A DNA stretch of 64,000 bases from Candidatus Saccharimonadota bacterium (GTDB lineage Bacteria > Patescibacteriota > Saccharimonadia > Saccharimonadales > Saccharimonadaceae), in contig JAPUEE010000004.1 in the NCBI GenBank assembly GCA_027492735.1, forward strand, positions 1-64,000, read 5' to 3'. The notes below the pieces were generated by a model, which was given only the letters and a program-made list of their open reading frames with translations, was not told where the DNA came from and made no database searches. The position numbers and the translations under genes were made by a program. The number at the start of each line of letters is the position of its first letter. Within the stretch, counting starts at the first letter, position 1. Below, piece after piece: positions 16,546 to 25,030 of the stretch.

Positions 16546-17787
16546 ATGAAATCACTTTTTCTCTCTAGTAGTTTAGGCAAAATGGTATCAAAAGCTTCTC
16601 GATTGCGAGGCGGCCACGGCTCAGCGCTGCCCGGGCTAGTGGTTGAAAAAGTATCGCCACACTTCTTGCGGGATGCGTTGGCTCAGTTGCCCTACGGCGT
16701 CGTCGTTATCAGTGGCACTAACGGCAAGACAACGACCACTAAAATCGTCGTCGAATTACTGAGAGCGGCAGGGCTGAAAGTATTCACGAATCCTAGCGGC
16801 AGTAATTTTACTAGAGGAATTGCGAGCGTGGCAGCGCTTGAAATGAAGCGTGGGCGGCTCGACGCGGATATTGCTGTTGTAGAGCTCGATGAGGCGCACG
16901 CAGTTCATTTTGTACGACAAGTTCCACCTAAATATTCATTGATTTTAAATGTTCTACGTGACCAGCTTGATCGGTTTGGCGAGATTGATACAACGGCAAA
17001 ATTACTAGCCCAGATTGCAGAGCGAACGACTGGAACGGTAGTATTAAACCGCGAAGATCCTCTCGTCGCAACGATTCCGGCAGGCAAGAAGGTTTACTTC
17101 GGTTATTCAGGATCAGTTGCTGAGCTATTTCCAAATGACGATGAGCTCTATGGCGCAAAGAAGCGTAGTCCGCCCGGTAAATTAGCCGCTACTGTTACTC
17201 TCGATGGACTAGACGGGTCTCTCGCAACATTTAATATTGGATCGGCAGAACTATTGCTCCGCGGCGCGCATAATGCGCTCAATGCGGCAGCGGCGTTAGC
17301 ATTGGTTCGGGAAATCTTGGGCGATAGATTTAGTGCCGAGGAGTCTCTCCAGGCTTTATCTCAAATTCGACCGGCATTCGGTCGAGGGGAGAGTTTTATG
17401 ATCAACGGCCAACCGCTAGAGTTGATCTTGGTAAAAAATCCTAGCGGTTTTCGAATTAGTCTCGCTAGCCAGAATAACGCTAGGGCAGCTACGATGATTG
17501 CTATCAATGATCAGTATGCTGATGGTCGTGATATGAGTTGGTTGTGGGATGTGGACTTTTCTATACTGCCATCAGTTGAGATGGTGAGCGGTGTCAGAGC
17601 GTATGATATGGCATTGCGATTAGAAACGAGTGGGGTTGACGTGAGGATGGTTGAAACCGATCTGCCAGCGGCGATAGATACGTTTTTGACGAAAAATATT
17701 GGTCACGATCGTCCAATGCAACTATATGCAACCTATACTGCTATGTTAAAAATTCGTAAAGCCCTAAAGGCACGGAGGCAGACATGA
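16546..17787 (+). CDS. murT: Lipid II isoglutaminyl synthase subunit MurT (lacking zinc ribbon)
   Basis: 413 residues. Mur-ligase P-loop SGTNGKTTTTK at residues 56-66, NPSGSNFTRG, ELDEAHAV, LNVLRDQLDRFGE and GAHNALNAAAAL, and a C-terminal DUF1727 region starting LVKNPSGFRISLAS. MurT activates the D-Glu alpha-carboxylate of lipid II for amidation by GatD. MurT proteins of staphylococci and streptococci carry a four-cysteine zinc ribbon between the central-domain halves. Here the equivalent stretch (about residues 180-215) has no cysteine. It overlaps gatD by 4 nt (ATGA). Confidence 0.92.
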   Translation: MKSLFLSSSLGKMVSKASRLRGGHGSALPGLVVEKVSPHFLRDALAQLPYGVVVISGTNGKTTTTKIVVELLRAAGLKVFTNPSGSNFTRGIASVAALEMKRGRLDADIAVVELDEAHAVHFVRQVPPKYSLILNVLRDQLDRFGEIDTTAKLLAQIAERTTGTVVLNREDPLVATIPAGKKVYFGYSGSVAELFPNDDELYGAKKRSPPGKLAATVTLDGLDGSLATFNIGSAELLLRGAHNALNAAAALALVREILGDRFSAEESLQALSQIRPAFGRGESFMINGQPLELILVKNPSGFRISLASQNNARAATMIAINDQYADGRDMSWLWDVDFSILPSVEMVSGVRAYDMALRLETSGVDVRMVETDLPAAIDTFLTKNIGHDRPMQLYATYTAMLKIRKALKARRQT

Positions 17788-18530
17788 GTCGAACGCTAAC
17801 TATCGTGATGCTTTATCCCGCAGAAATGAACATTTATGGTGATCACGGTAATCTTGAATTCTTGACTCGTAGGGCTGAACTCTATGGTTTTACTGTTAAT
17901 ACTGTTGCCTACGAACCGGGTGATAGGCTCCCCGACAATGTAGATATCATTTTGGGCGGTGGCGGTCAGGATTCGGGCCAGACAAAAATCACTGACGATT
18001 TAGTAAAATTGGCTCCAACGCTACACAAATTGGCACAAGACGGTGTTCCTATGCTGGTAATCTGCGGCCTCTACCAATTATTCGGCCATTATTTTTTGAC
18101 CACTGATGGTGTAAAGATTCCAGGGATAGGCCTATTTGATGCCCATACGACGGCAGGCGACGAGCGTCTCATCGGAAATATTATGACAGAGTGGGAAGGA
18201 TATCAGTTGGTTGGTTATGAGAACCATAGCGGGCTGACGCATTTGAATGATGGTCAGGCTGCGTTTGCTTCCGTTTTGAAAGGGGCAGGGAACAATGGTC
18301 AGGATACCACAGAAGGTGCACGAATATATAATGTGTTTGGATCGTATCTCCATGGCCCATTATTGCCGAAAAACCCGAAACTAGCAGACGAGCTGTTGTT
18401 ATTAGCTGCGAAGCGACGTTTTAATGATACGATATTAAATTTTCAGAATGATCATGCTAAAAAGACGCTACAGCTACTAGATAATCTAGCTGAAAAGGCA
18501 CGTCTGATAGCAATAGCTCGCTCTCGCTAA
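17784..18530 (+). CDS. gatD: Lipid II isoglutaminyl synthase glutamine amidotransferase GatD
   Basis: 248 residues. A class I (triad) glutaminase: catalytic Cys94 in MLVICGLYQLFG and His190 in GSYLHGPLLPKNP, at the positions expected from staphylococcal GatD. GGGGQDSGQ precedes the active site. It makes ammonia from glutamine and passes it to MurT, converting D-isoglutamate to D-isoglutamine in lipid II. The start overlaps the murT stop, matching a 1:1 complex. Amidated stem peptides suggest actinobacterium- or firmicute-like wall chemistry. Confidence 0.93.
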   Translation: MSRTLTIVMLYPAEMNIYGDHGNLEFLTRRAELYGFTVNTVAYEPGDRLPDNVDIILGGGGQDSGQTKITDDLVKLAPTLHKLAQDGVPMLVICGLYQLFGHYFLTTDGVKIPGIGLFDAHTTAGDERLIGNIMTEWEGYQLVGYENHSGLTHLNDGQAAFASVLKGAGNNGQDTTEGARIYNVFGSYLHGPLLPKNPKLADELLLLAAKRRFNDTILNFQNDHAKKTLQLLDNLAEKARLIAIARSR

Positions 18531-18550
18531 AACGAATGCAGTAGTTTCCT

Positions 18551-21500
18551 CTAAAACCTCGCCGGCAACACGGTCTGTTTCGTTACGATCCAGGTATTAC
18601 CAGTAGTAGAACTCTGTCTAATCATATAGGGGGTAAGGAACAAGTTTGGTTGGTAGTTAAATAACTCAGATGGTGTGATTGCTTCTAGGTGTGTTTCACC
18701 ATTAGCTGTTAGGGTATTCGTACTACTTGAACTATACCCTGATCCGAGGGTGCGGCGGAGCTGAGGAGTAGTTCGTGAGATGACAGCACCATTAATTCTG
18801 AGCTGACGGGAACAGGCGCCGCCTTCTCTAGTGTCGCTAGCCGGCAAGCTAGCAGTACTAGTGGCACAGCTATAGAAACGGTCAGTGGCAATATACGTAC
18901 CAAAGATATAATTGACATCGCTACGGACAAAGATGTTCTTTGCAATTATTGTCACCATGGGTATATCTGCCAAGTTAGACCAGCCAGTACCTACGAGGTC
19001 ATTATAGATATCCTGAGTGATATAGACGTTGCCACTAACAATGATAGTGATACGCTTGCCTGCTGGGTCGGTAGAACTATTAAATATTTCTAGATCACCA
19101 TCCCATTTGTACGTACCCGATCCCATGGCCCATAGCGCAGTACAGCTAGTGCCGATTCTACAATTGGCTGCGCCGAACCTGGTTACATCTGGTATACTCG
19201 TCATACTAGAAACGGCTGTTTTTGCCCCAGTTGGCAAACTGATAGTCTGGGTGAGCGAAGTACCATTGTACATACCACCACCTATAGCATTACTACTACA
19301 GTTAACGGAATTTATACTATTAGCAAACGTTAAATTACAAGCCCTCGATGCAGTGCCATTATCTACGGTCCAACCACCAGAGCCAAAATAGTTAATATTC
19401 CCAGTTGTCGCGCTATTACCCTTGTATCCTAGTAGACCGTATTGTGACCACGAACCTCGTCTAGCGTCAGACTGAGATACGCCGAGGAAACCACCATTGT
19501 ACGAGGTACTCGTTCCATCCCAGATACCACCTGACGATGAGTCAGAGCCGCGTAATTGTACCTGCGGGGATTTAGACCATTTTACGCAGACCGGGTTAGA
19601 ATAGCGGTATTCAGTAGTCTTGTCAAAAGCCCAACCACCACTCATGATGACAGTATAATAGCAAACCTTTCTACCGTACCAGGCATCCTGGAAGGTTTGA
19701 TTAAAGGCGGCTCCATTCCACGTACCCGATGAAAAACTGCTGTCAGAGAGACCACTCACTGTCGATAGCGTTGCAATACTCGCAGCCCCACTGCCAAAGC
19801 TCCCTATATTAGCGGCTGCAGGCGCTACATTAAGGTTGGTAGTTATGCCTTGGACGGGATTCCAAGAACCAGAGCCGATGACCTGAACGATAGAGACATT
19901 GTGGCTCGTACCAGCAACATTTGTTTGTGAACTGTCTACGCTGGGGGTAATAGTGTAGCTATCACCTACAGCTGCATTTTGAGTGCCGATACCGAGACTA
20001 CTATCAATATTTGGTTGCAGTATCCATGGCGTACGTATGGTGACAGAACAGCGATTTTCGAGACCTGCATCAGTATCTCCCCAATAAATGGCAGCTGTTC
20101 CTGTGCCGTCATTATCCGATAGTCGGCGTCGGTCAAAGCCAAAGAAGTAACAGATATCCATTCCGGTGAGGTTATCTAGTGTGCTGGCCGGAATGGCATT
20201 ATTCCACAAACGCTCAGCAGTCGTAGTCGTGTAATAATTGGTGCTACCCGATGAAGGTAGAGAGGCAGAAACCCACGATCCTGATTTGCTACATCGTTTG
20301 TTTCCTGATTCATACCCAAAGCCAGTGGGACAGAGGGAACTGACATCGGTTTGGCCACCGTTCACGCTATTAGCAGTGATCATGCCAGATCCAAATAGCC
20401 ACGATGGTCGATATTTAAAGGTAGCTGCTCCTGGTGATGAGTCGCTGCTTCGCGTTACTCTAACCATGTAGTAGATTCTGTCCTCAGTACCAGCCGCATG
20501 GCCACCAAAGGCCGGATAGCTCGGATAGGCAGATTTACGGTTATTATTGTAAAATGCATTGCTCGACGTGTCTATGGTGTTACTCGTAGGGCTGCTATGA
20601 TTAACGGCCGAGTAGGTTGACGCAGTAATGGTCCAATCTGGAACGGTAACACATCGGCTGGTAGAATACACGGTGCCACTACCTGAGTAACTCGATGGGG
20701 TAGCATAGGCCTGTGAGCAGAAAGTCTTTCCGATGTCGGCGGACGTAATCACACGGGATTCTGTGTAAGTCGCTGCTGTACCGGTGCCTCGTCCGGCATT
20801 GACTGTTCCTACTGCAGTAGTTCCTGTCCAACCGTTGGTGCGGTTATATCCATAGGCAACGGCTCTGTCTGTGGTATCAGGTCCACTATTTGTAATAGTG
20901 TGTGTCCAGGTGATGGTATTACCTACCGTAGCAGCCGTCGCGCTAATAGATGTAGAAGCAGCTATTGTCCAAATTTTGCGACAGTCTTTTTTACTATAAA
21001 TCTCATTAGTCGGTACTTCGACGGTAATGTCGTTTCCTTCACGCAAGTCTGTGATATCTAGAATATATCCCGAGTTGGCTGCCATAGCGAAGTTTACGCT
21101 AGCAGATTGCCCAGAGTTCGCTGTGATTTTATGTATACCGGCCGAGGCGGTGCCTGTTGCCGAGATTCTATTTCTCGAAGTGAATAGTCCTGAGTTGTTG
21201 GGCACTATGCCGGCTGGACCTGTCACGCGCATTTTGAGATCTTTGCTACTCTGGTATTTACTGGCATCTGTGTCGTAAAAAGCAATATCGCCATTGCCAC
21301 CGCTTGCGTCACAACTACCGAATCCAGTCTGGAGATCATAGTAGTCGCCACCGGAGCTAGAGCTAAAGTCGCGTGAGTACCCTACTGATTTGCCACCCAT
21401 AACACCAAAGGATGCACCATCCGTATCGGCAGTCTCTAGATTGAACCAGGCCCTAGAATCTCCGTCGCCACTCGAATCAACTCTGACAATGGCAGCGTAC

Positions 21501-21952
21501 ATTCCGATATTGCTGTCATAAGAACTGCTATCGAGTGTAAAGGTGAAGTTTCTGTTGCTGTCGTTCTCGTGACAGTCATCTATGTGGTAGGTACTAACTA
21601 GGGTCGTACCACTGGCGCTACCGTTTGCGTTAACTTTATATATTGTAACTCGGGGGTCGCCGTCGGTGTTATCTTCGTAGCCACCGTTATTACATTTTCT
21701 AGGATTATAGGTAATCGTTTTTGAGCCTGGGGAATTCCAATAAAATCCTACCCAAGTTTCCGGAAATTTTCCGTTATCGCTAATACCATCTGATACATAA
21801 TAGTAAGCTGGGCTACCAGAAGTCATATTTTTTGGAGCCCTGAGTGAAAAAGCTGCTTCAGCAAAAGCTGAACTAAACATCATAGCTGCCATAAATGCTA
21901 CTAACAGTAGTCGTTTTTTACCACCAATATAACGTTTGATATGATGAAGCAT
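18551..21952 (-). CDS. Large secreted Ser/Thr/Gly-rich surface protein
   Basis: 1133 residues. The N-terminus has basic residues, a hydrophobic core (LLLVAFMAAMMFSSAFAEAAF) and likely signal cleavage near residue 34. The body is Ser/Thr/Gly/Tyr-rich, with DUF11-like beta modules (WTHTITNSGPDTTDRAVAYG) and scattered cysteine pairs. The last 250 residues hold a distinctive segment with DGDLEIFN, IIVSGNVYITQDIYNDLVG and YIFGTYIATDRF. No LPXTG or hydrophobic C-terminal anchor is present, so retention may be non-covalent. It lies 9 nt downstream of a small membrane-anchored gene in one operon. Function unknown; adhesin or surface-layer role inferred. Confidence 0.75.
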   Translation of the reverse strand: MLHHIKRYIGGKKRLLLVAFMAAMMFSSAFAEAAFSLRAPKNMTSGSPAYYYVSDGISDNGKFPETWVGFYWNSPGSKTITYNPRKCNNGGYEDNTDGDPRVTIYKVNANGSASGTTLVSTYHIDDCHENDSNRNFTFTLDSSSYDSNIGMYAAIVRVDSSGDGDSRAWFNLETADTDGASFGVMGGKSVGYSRDFSSSSGGDYYDLQTGFGSCDASGGNGDIAFYDTDASKYQSSKDLKMRVTGPAGIVPNNSGLFTSRNRISATGTASAGIHKITANSGQSASVNFAMAANSGYILDITDLREGNDITVEVPTNEIYSKKDCRKIWTIAASTSISATAATVGNTITWTHTITNSGPDTTDRAVAYGYNRTNGWTGTTAVGTVNAGRGTGTAATYTESRVITSADIGKTFCSQAYATPSSYSGSGTVYSTSRCVTVPDWTITASTYSAVNHSSPTSNTIDTSSNAFYNNNRKSAYPSYPAFGGHAAGTEDRIYYMVRVTRSSDSSPGAATFKYRPSWLFGSGMITANSVNGGQTDVSSLCPTGFGYESGNKRCSKSGSWVSASLPSSGSTNYYTTTTAERLWNNAIPASTLDNLTGMDICYFFGFDRRRLSDNDGTGTAAIYWGDTDAGLENRCSVTIRTPWILQPNIDSSLGIGTQNAAVGDSYTITPSVDSSQTNVAGTSHNVSIVQVIGSGSWNPVQGITTNLNVAPAAANIGSFGSGAASIATLSTVSGLSDSSFSSGTWNGAAFNQTFQDAWYGRKVCYYTVIMSGGWAFDKTTEYRYSNPVCVKWSKSPQVQLRGSDSSSGGIWDGTSTSYNGGFLGVSQSDARRGSWSQYGLLGYKGNSATTGNINYFGSGGWTVDNGTASRACNLTFANSINSVNCSSNAIGGGMYNGTSLTQTISLPTGAKTAVSSMTSIPDVTRFGAANCRIGTSCTALWAMGSGTYKWDGDLEIFNSSTDPAGKRITIIVSGNVYITQDIYNDLVGTGWSNLADIPMVTIIAKNIFVRSDVNYIFGTYIATDRFYSCATSTASLPASDTREGGACSRQLRINGAVISRTTPQLRRTLGSGYSSSSTNTLTANGETHLEAITPSELFNYQPNLFLTPYMIRQSSTTGNTWIVTKQTVLPARF

Positions 21953-21961
21953 AACGTAGCT

Positions 21962-22459
21962 CTACCTGGCTTCTCCAGTGAGGCCTTCAAAATTAGCTAT
22001 ATTAGTACCAATGCTTGATAGGCCATTGAATCGATTACTAGGATAGAGACCATCGTCGGCGAATTGTTCGAGTCGATTAATTTGGTCATCGAGTCCCTGA
22101 ATGTCTTTATTGATAGAATGAAATCGAGCGAGAGCCTCAACACAAGTTGGATCGGAGTTATAGTTTGATAATGATTTGATGTATTTGATAGCTTCGGTTG
22201 CTTGCTCTGGTTTGCCGTTGGCTATATCCAGTAAATAGTTGTTCAATTTCTTGATCGGTTGATCTGCGTTGCACACGAATGTCTGGACAACTACCCTCTG
22301 GTCTGCTTTTTTGATGCCGACATATAGGAGACCGGTCAAGAGGCTATATGCAATTCCGACTATTAAAAGAGCCAGAATAATAATTATTACAATAGAAGAT
22401 GTCTTTTTTTTCGATACGTGTTTATCTGCTACAGTCTGGCTAGTAGTACCCTCACTCAT
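21962..22459 (-). CDS. Small membrane-anchored protein upstream of the surface protein
   Basis: 165 residues. A Lys-rich cytoplasmic start (HVSKKKTSS), one membrane helix (about residues 22-49, IVIIIILALLIVGIAYSLL), then a helical extracytoplasmic domain with two cysteines (VCNADQ, DPTCVEA). I do not recognise the family. Its operon position, 9 nt before the 1133-residue surface protein, suggests an assembly, export or anchoring partner. A GGGAGGGATAG run before the ATG is the ribosome binding site. Confidence 0.72.
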   Translation of the reverse strand: MSEGTTSQTVADKHVSKKKTSSIVIIIILALLIVGIAYSLLTGLLYVGIKKADQRVVVQTFVCNADQPIKKLNNYLLDIANGKPEQATEAIKYIKSLSNYNSDPTCVEALARFHSINKDIQGLDDQINRLEQFADDGLYPSNRFNGLSSIGTNIANFEGLTGEAR

Positions 22460-22507
22460 TCTATCCCTCCCAAGTTAGAAGCCCCAAGTAACTATTGACA
22501 ATTACGA

Positions 22508-22553
22508 TTGACTATTTCATATATATTATATATAATCAGCGAGGGATAGTCAA
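22508..22553. promoter_or_regulatory. Symmetric overlapping divergent promoter
   Basis: Plus strand: TTGACT (22508-22513), 17 nt, TATAAT (22531-22536), driving the gene at 22591. Minus strand: TTGACT (22553-22548), 17 nt, TATAAT (22530-22525), driving the surface operon to the left. The two -10 boxes abut as ATTATA|TATAAT and both -35/-10 pairs are identical, so the 46-nt unit is symmetric about 22530/22531. Polymerase on one side covers the other promoter's -10, so the two should exclude each other (inference). Confidence 0.82.
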
Positions 22554-22590
22554 GTAGACTTACCCGTACCTACCCATCAAGGAGGACTAA

Positions 22591-24159
22591 ATGAAAGGCT
22601 TTTTGAGGTGGCTTATCGCCGTCTCGCTGGCCGTTGGCTTGGCTGTCGGTTTCGCGCCGACGGCTCGGGCCGACTACTCGAACAACACCGTCATGGAGGA
22701 GGTGATGACAGCCCGGAACGCGCTCTTTGACTACGTGGACAAGACCATCTTCGTTGCGGAGAGCGACGCGTCGGTCGGGTTCCGCGAAGCCCGGTCGGTG
22801 GGGTCGGATGAGGCCATCAACTACTTCATGGAGTTGTGGCGTCGCATACCGAATGACACCCTAAACTGGACCAAAAGCTACGCGGACTACATCGTCCGTG
22901 CCGAAGGCTACGGCTACGATATGTCCGATCAGCGTCGGTATCTGCAGAACGTCCAGGTCTATGGGCTGCCGAACCTGATCAATGCCGTCCCAATTGCAGA
23001 GCGCGTCGCCTTCGGGTTCTACGCGTCCGTATCAGTTCAGGACGGCCAGGCTGTCGTCACTCCAAAATTCGACCGAGTGACGGTTGTCCGCGCAGAGATT
23101 CAAAATGACAAGGTCTCGGCGACTATCCAGGTCGTCAACCAAACGACCGGGTACGTGAACGAATACACCAGTTCGTACCCGGCAATTGAGCCGCCGGGCA
23201 CACCAGATCTTCCTCCGGCCAACCCTCCCACTCCCAAGTCCTTCACCAAGACGTACACCCCGACCATCTCGGGCAGCGCCAAGGTCGGGTCAACCCTGAC
23301 CGCGAAGGTCAAGACGTGGTCGCCGACCGCGTCGATCAAGTGGCAGTGGTTACGCAATGGCGAGGTTGTGCCTGGCGCAACCACGTCGAAGTACAAGGTA
23401 GGAATGACTGACGTTGGCACCAAGCTCTCGGTCAAGGTGACCGGGACGAAGTCCGGCCACACGTCCGTCACCAAGACGTCCGCCTCTACCAAGGTGGTCG
23501 TCAAGGGCACGCTCGCTCGCGGCAAGGTCTCCGTCTCCGGCACTCGCCGGGTCGGCAAAACCCTCACCGCAAAGACGTCCAAGTGGTCATCGGGAGTCAC
23601 TTACCACTACCAGTGGTACCGGAACAGTACGAAGATCACGGGCGCCATCGCCAAGACCTACATCCTCACGCCCGCGGACAAGGGCAAGCGGATCAAGGTC
23701 AAGGTCTGGACAACCAGGGACGGCTACAACCAGTCGTCGTCCCGGATGTCGTCCAAGACCGCCAAGGTTAAGACCGGCTACCTGACCAAGGTCACCCCGA
23801 CCATCTCGGGCTCGGCCACGGTCGGTGAAGTCCTGACCGCGAAGCCCGGTACCTGGAAACCGAACACCACGACGTTCAGCTACCAGTGGTATCGCTCGGG
23901 CAAAGCCATCAAGGGCGCAACCAAGGCCACGTACGTCCTGACCAACTCGGACCTCGGCAAGACCATCACGGTCAAGGTGACAGCCAAGGCCAAGGGCTAC
24001 TACACCGCCAGCAAGACGTCCGCGAAGACGTCCAAGGTGGTGAAGGCAGTTCCCGTACCGCCAACGTCACCCACGCCGTCGGTCACCCCGAGTCCTGGAC
24101 CATCGACGTCACCGTCGGCAAGCCCGAGTTCAAGTCCGAATCCGGACCCGACGCCGTAA
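22591..24159 (+). CDS. Secreted Ig-like repeat protein, GC-rich and actinobacterium-like
   Basis: 522 residues. Signal peptide MKGFLRWLIAVSLAVGLAVG ending near PTARA. Residues about 27-200 are a helical domain I do not recognise. Three Ig-like repeats follow (about 222-308, 310-394, 400-485), each beginning like TISGSAKVGSTLTAK and holding WQWLRNG or YQWYRNS and a DxGK/T motif. A Pro/Ser/Thr tail (about 487-522) ends the protein. Such repeats are common in secreted actinobacterial proteins. Codons end mostly in G or C, unlike the flanking genes, which suggests acquisition from a high-GC donor. The promoter is AT-rich and consensus; Shine-Dalgarno AAGGAGG (22579-22585) is 5 nt from the ATG. 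Confidence 0.82.
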   Translation: MKGFLRWLIAVSLAVGLAVGFAPTARADYSNNTVMEEVMTARNALFDYVDKTIFVAESDASVGFREARSVGSDEAINYFMELWRRIPNDTLNWTKSYADYIVRAEGYGYDMSDQRRYLQNVQVYGLPNLINAVPIAERVAFGFYASVSVQDGQAVVTPKFDRVTVVRAEIQNDKVSATIQVVNQTTGYVNEYTSSYPAIEPPGTPDLPPANPPTPKSFTKTYTPTISGSAKVGSTLTAKVKTWSPTASIKWQWLRNGEVVPGATTSKYKVGMTDVGTKLSVKVTGTKSGHTSVTKTSASTKVVVKGTLARGKVSVSGTRRVGKTLTAKTSKWSSGVTYHYQWYRNSTKITGAIAKTYILTPADKGKRIKVKVWTTRDGYNQSSSRMSSKTAKVKTGYLTKVTPTISGSATVGEVLTAKPGTWKPNTTTFSYQWYRSGKAIKGATKATYVLTNSDLGKTITVKVTAKAKGYYTASKTSAKTSKVVKAVPVPPTSPTPSVTPSPGPSTSPSASPSSSPNPDPTP

Positions 24160-24199
24160 GAGCATGTCGCCTAGCGGCGACCACTACTCTGCCGCTCTG

Positions 24200-24245
24200 G
24201 CGGGGACTGGTATGACGACTCTTCCGTCGTACACCCAGTCCCCGC
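24200..24245 (+). terminator. Long GC-rich hairpin after the Ig-like gene
   Basis: GCGGGGACTGG (24200-24210) pairs perfectly with CCAGTCCCCGC (24235-24245), and the loop holds a second small stem (ACGAC/GTCGT). No T run follows directly. It may act as a 3' stabilising hairpin or an intrinsic terminator of the high-GC type. Confidence 0.65.
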
Positions 24246-24541
24246 TGAGGGGGGCCTCCTTGTCATTCAATACGTCATTCGTCGATAATTTATCGATTCG
24301 AGTGCCGCCTGCATGTTTGAAATAGAACATACAGGCCAGAGCCCCGCCAAACCCCGATCGGTTACCGGGGCTTTTGAAATAGAGAGTGATTATAGCCGTG
24401 TGGGTGGTATACTATATATGAAGTCATAAGCCCACTTTTACATACTCTAATCGTTTGACCGACGAACACATAGAGTAGTGGCACCTCGTGAAAGGTCCTG
24501 ATATAGGTCGAATATCGGTAATTAATCAAAAGGAGAAACCT
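24246..24541. other. Non-coding gap with hairpins and a weak promoter
   Basis: No convincing gene is seen. Contents: a second stem (GCCTG-x-ATGTT with AACAT-x-CAGGC, about 24307-24336), a terminator at 24352-24375, and TATACT (24408-24413) as a possible -10 for the small membrane protein at 24542, with no good -35. Base composition returns from GC-rich to the local AT-richer type across the terminator. Confidence 0.55.
24352..24375 (+). terminator. Rho-independent terminator
   Basis: CCCCG (24352-24356) pairs with CGGGG (24366-24370), followed by CTTTT. An alternative longer pairing uses the GCCCCG at 24341. It closes the GC-rich unit. Confidence 0.75.
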
Positions 24542-24748
24542 ATGGAAGACAAGAAAAAAGCCAAACTCGACAAGAGCATGCAAGATTTACGCGAATGGCG
24601 ACGATTTGAATTGGATAATCCAAATCCGATTTTCAAGAATTGGCGCGCCTGGGGATCATGGTTTAGCTGGGGTTCACCAGTTGGACTGGGGATTTTCGTC
24701 GCACTAACACTAATATCTATCGGGATATTTGTTCAGCTAACGAAATAA
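24542..24748 (+). CDS. Small membrane protein of unknown function
   Basis: 68 residues. A charged N-terminal half (EDKKKAKLDKSMQDLREWRRF) is followed by Trp-rich FKNWRAWGSWFSWG and one membrane helix (about residues 46-66). I chose the ATG at 24542 because AAAAGGAGAAACCT directly precedes it; an upstream in-frame ATG at 24488 has no ribosome binding site. No family recognised. A bidirectional terminator follows at once, so it is a single-gene unit. Confidence 0.72.
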   Translation: MEDKKKAKLDKSMQDLREWRRFELDNPNPIFKNWRAWGSWFSWGSPVGLGIFVALTLISIGIFVQLTK

Positions 24749-24771
24749 TTGTCGTTAGTTATCAAAATAAA

Positions 24772-24796
24772 AGCGCCGTGCAAGCGGCGTTTTTTG
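24772..24796. terminator. Bidirectional Rho-independent terminator
   Basis: CGCCG (24774-24778) pairs with CGGCG (24785-24789). On the + strand it is followed by TTTTTT. On the - strand it is followed by CTTTTATTTT. It ends both the small membrane protein gene and the tRNA-Pro pair. Confidence 0.85.
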
Positions 24797-24806
24797 AAAA
24801 GTAATG

Positions 24807-24882
24807 TGGTCGGGGTGATCCGACTTGAACGGACGACCTCGGCGTCCCGAACGCCGCGCGCTACCAACTGCGCCACACCCCG
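24807..24882 (-). tRNA. tRNA-Pro (anticodon CGG)
   Basis: 76 nt on the - strand: acceptor CGGGGTG/CACCCCG, D arm GGCGCAGTTGGTAGCGC, anticodon loop TTCGGGA and T arm TCCG-TTCAAGT-CGGA. Discriminator A and encoded CCA. It reads CCG. It follows tRNA-Pro(UGG) by about 20 nt in the same transcript. Confidence 0.94.
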
Positions 24883-24902
24883 AGAATGAGGTCTAGCAAA
24901 CT

Positions 24903-24978
24903 TGGTCGGGGTGAAAGGACTCGAACCTTCGACCTCACGGTCCCAAACCGCGCGCGCTACCAACTGCGCCACACCCCG
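24903..24978 (-). tRNA. tRNA-Pro (anticodon UGG)
   Basis: 76 nt on the - strand. Same acceptor and D arm as its neighbour, but the anticodon loop is TTTGGGA and the T arm differs (AAGG-TTCGAGT-CCTT). Discriminator A and encoded CCA. It reads CCA and probably other proline codons by wobble. The near-identical 5' half points to an old duplication with changed anticodon. Confidence 0.94.
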
Positions 24979-25000
24979 AGAACAGGTTTGCTTGGTCGTA

Positions 25001-25029
25001 ATTATATCACACGAGACATTTGTTGTCTA
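25001..25029 (-). promoter_or_regulatory. Promoter of the tRNA-Pro pair
   Basis: On the - strand TAGACA (25029-25024), 17 nt, TATAAT (25006-25001). It directly abuts the yebC stop codon at 25031. Confidence 0.75.
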
Positions 25030-25030
25030 A

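Noticed and set aside
24807-24978. The two adjacent tRNA-Pro genes as an assembly duplication
   Set aside because: Anticodons (CGG and UGG) and T arms differ, so they are distinct genes.
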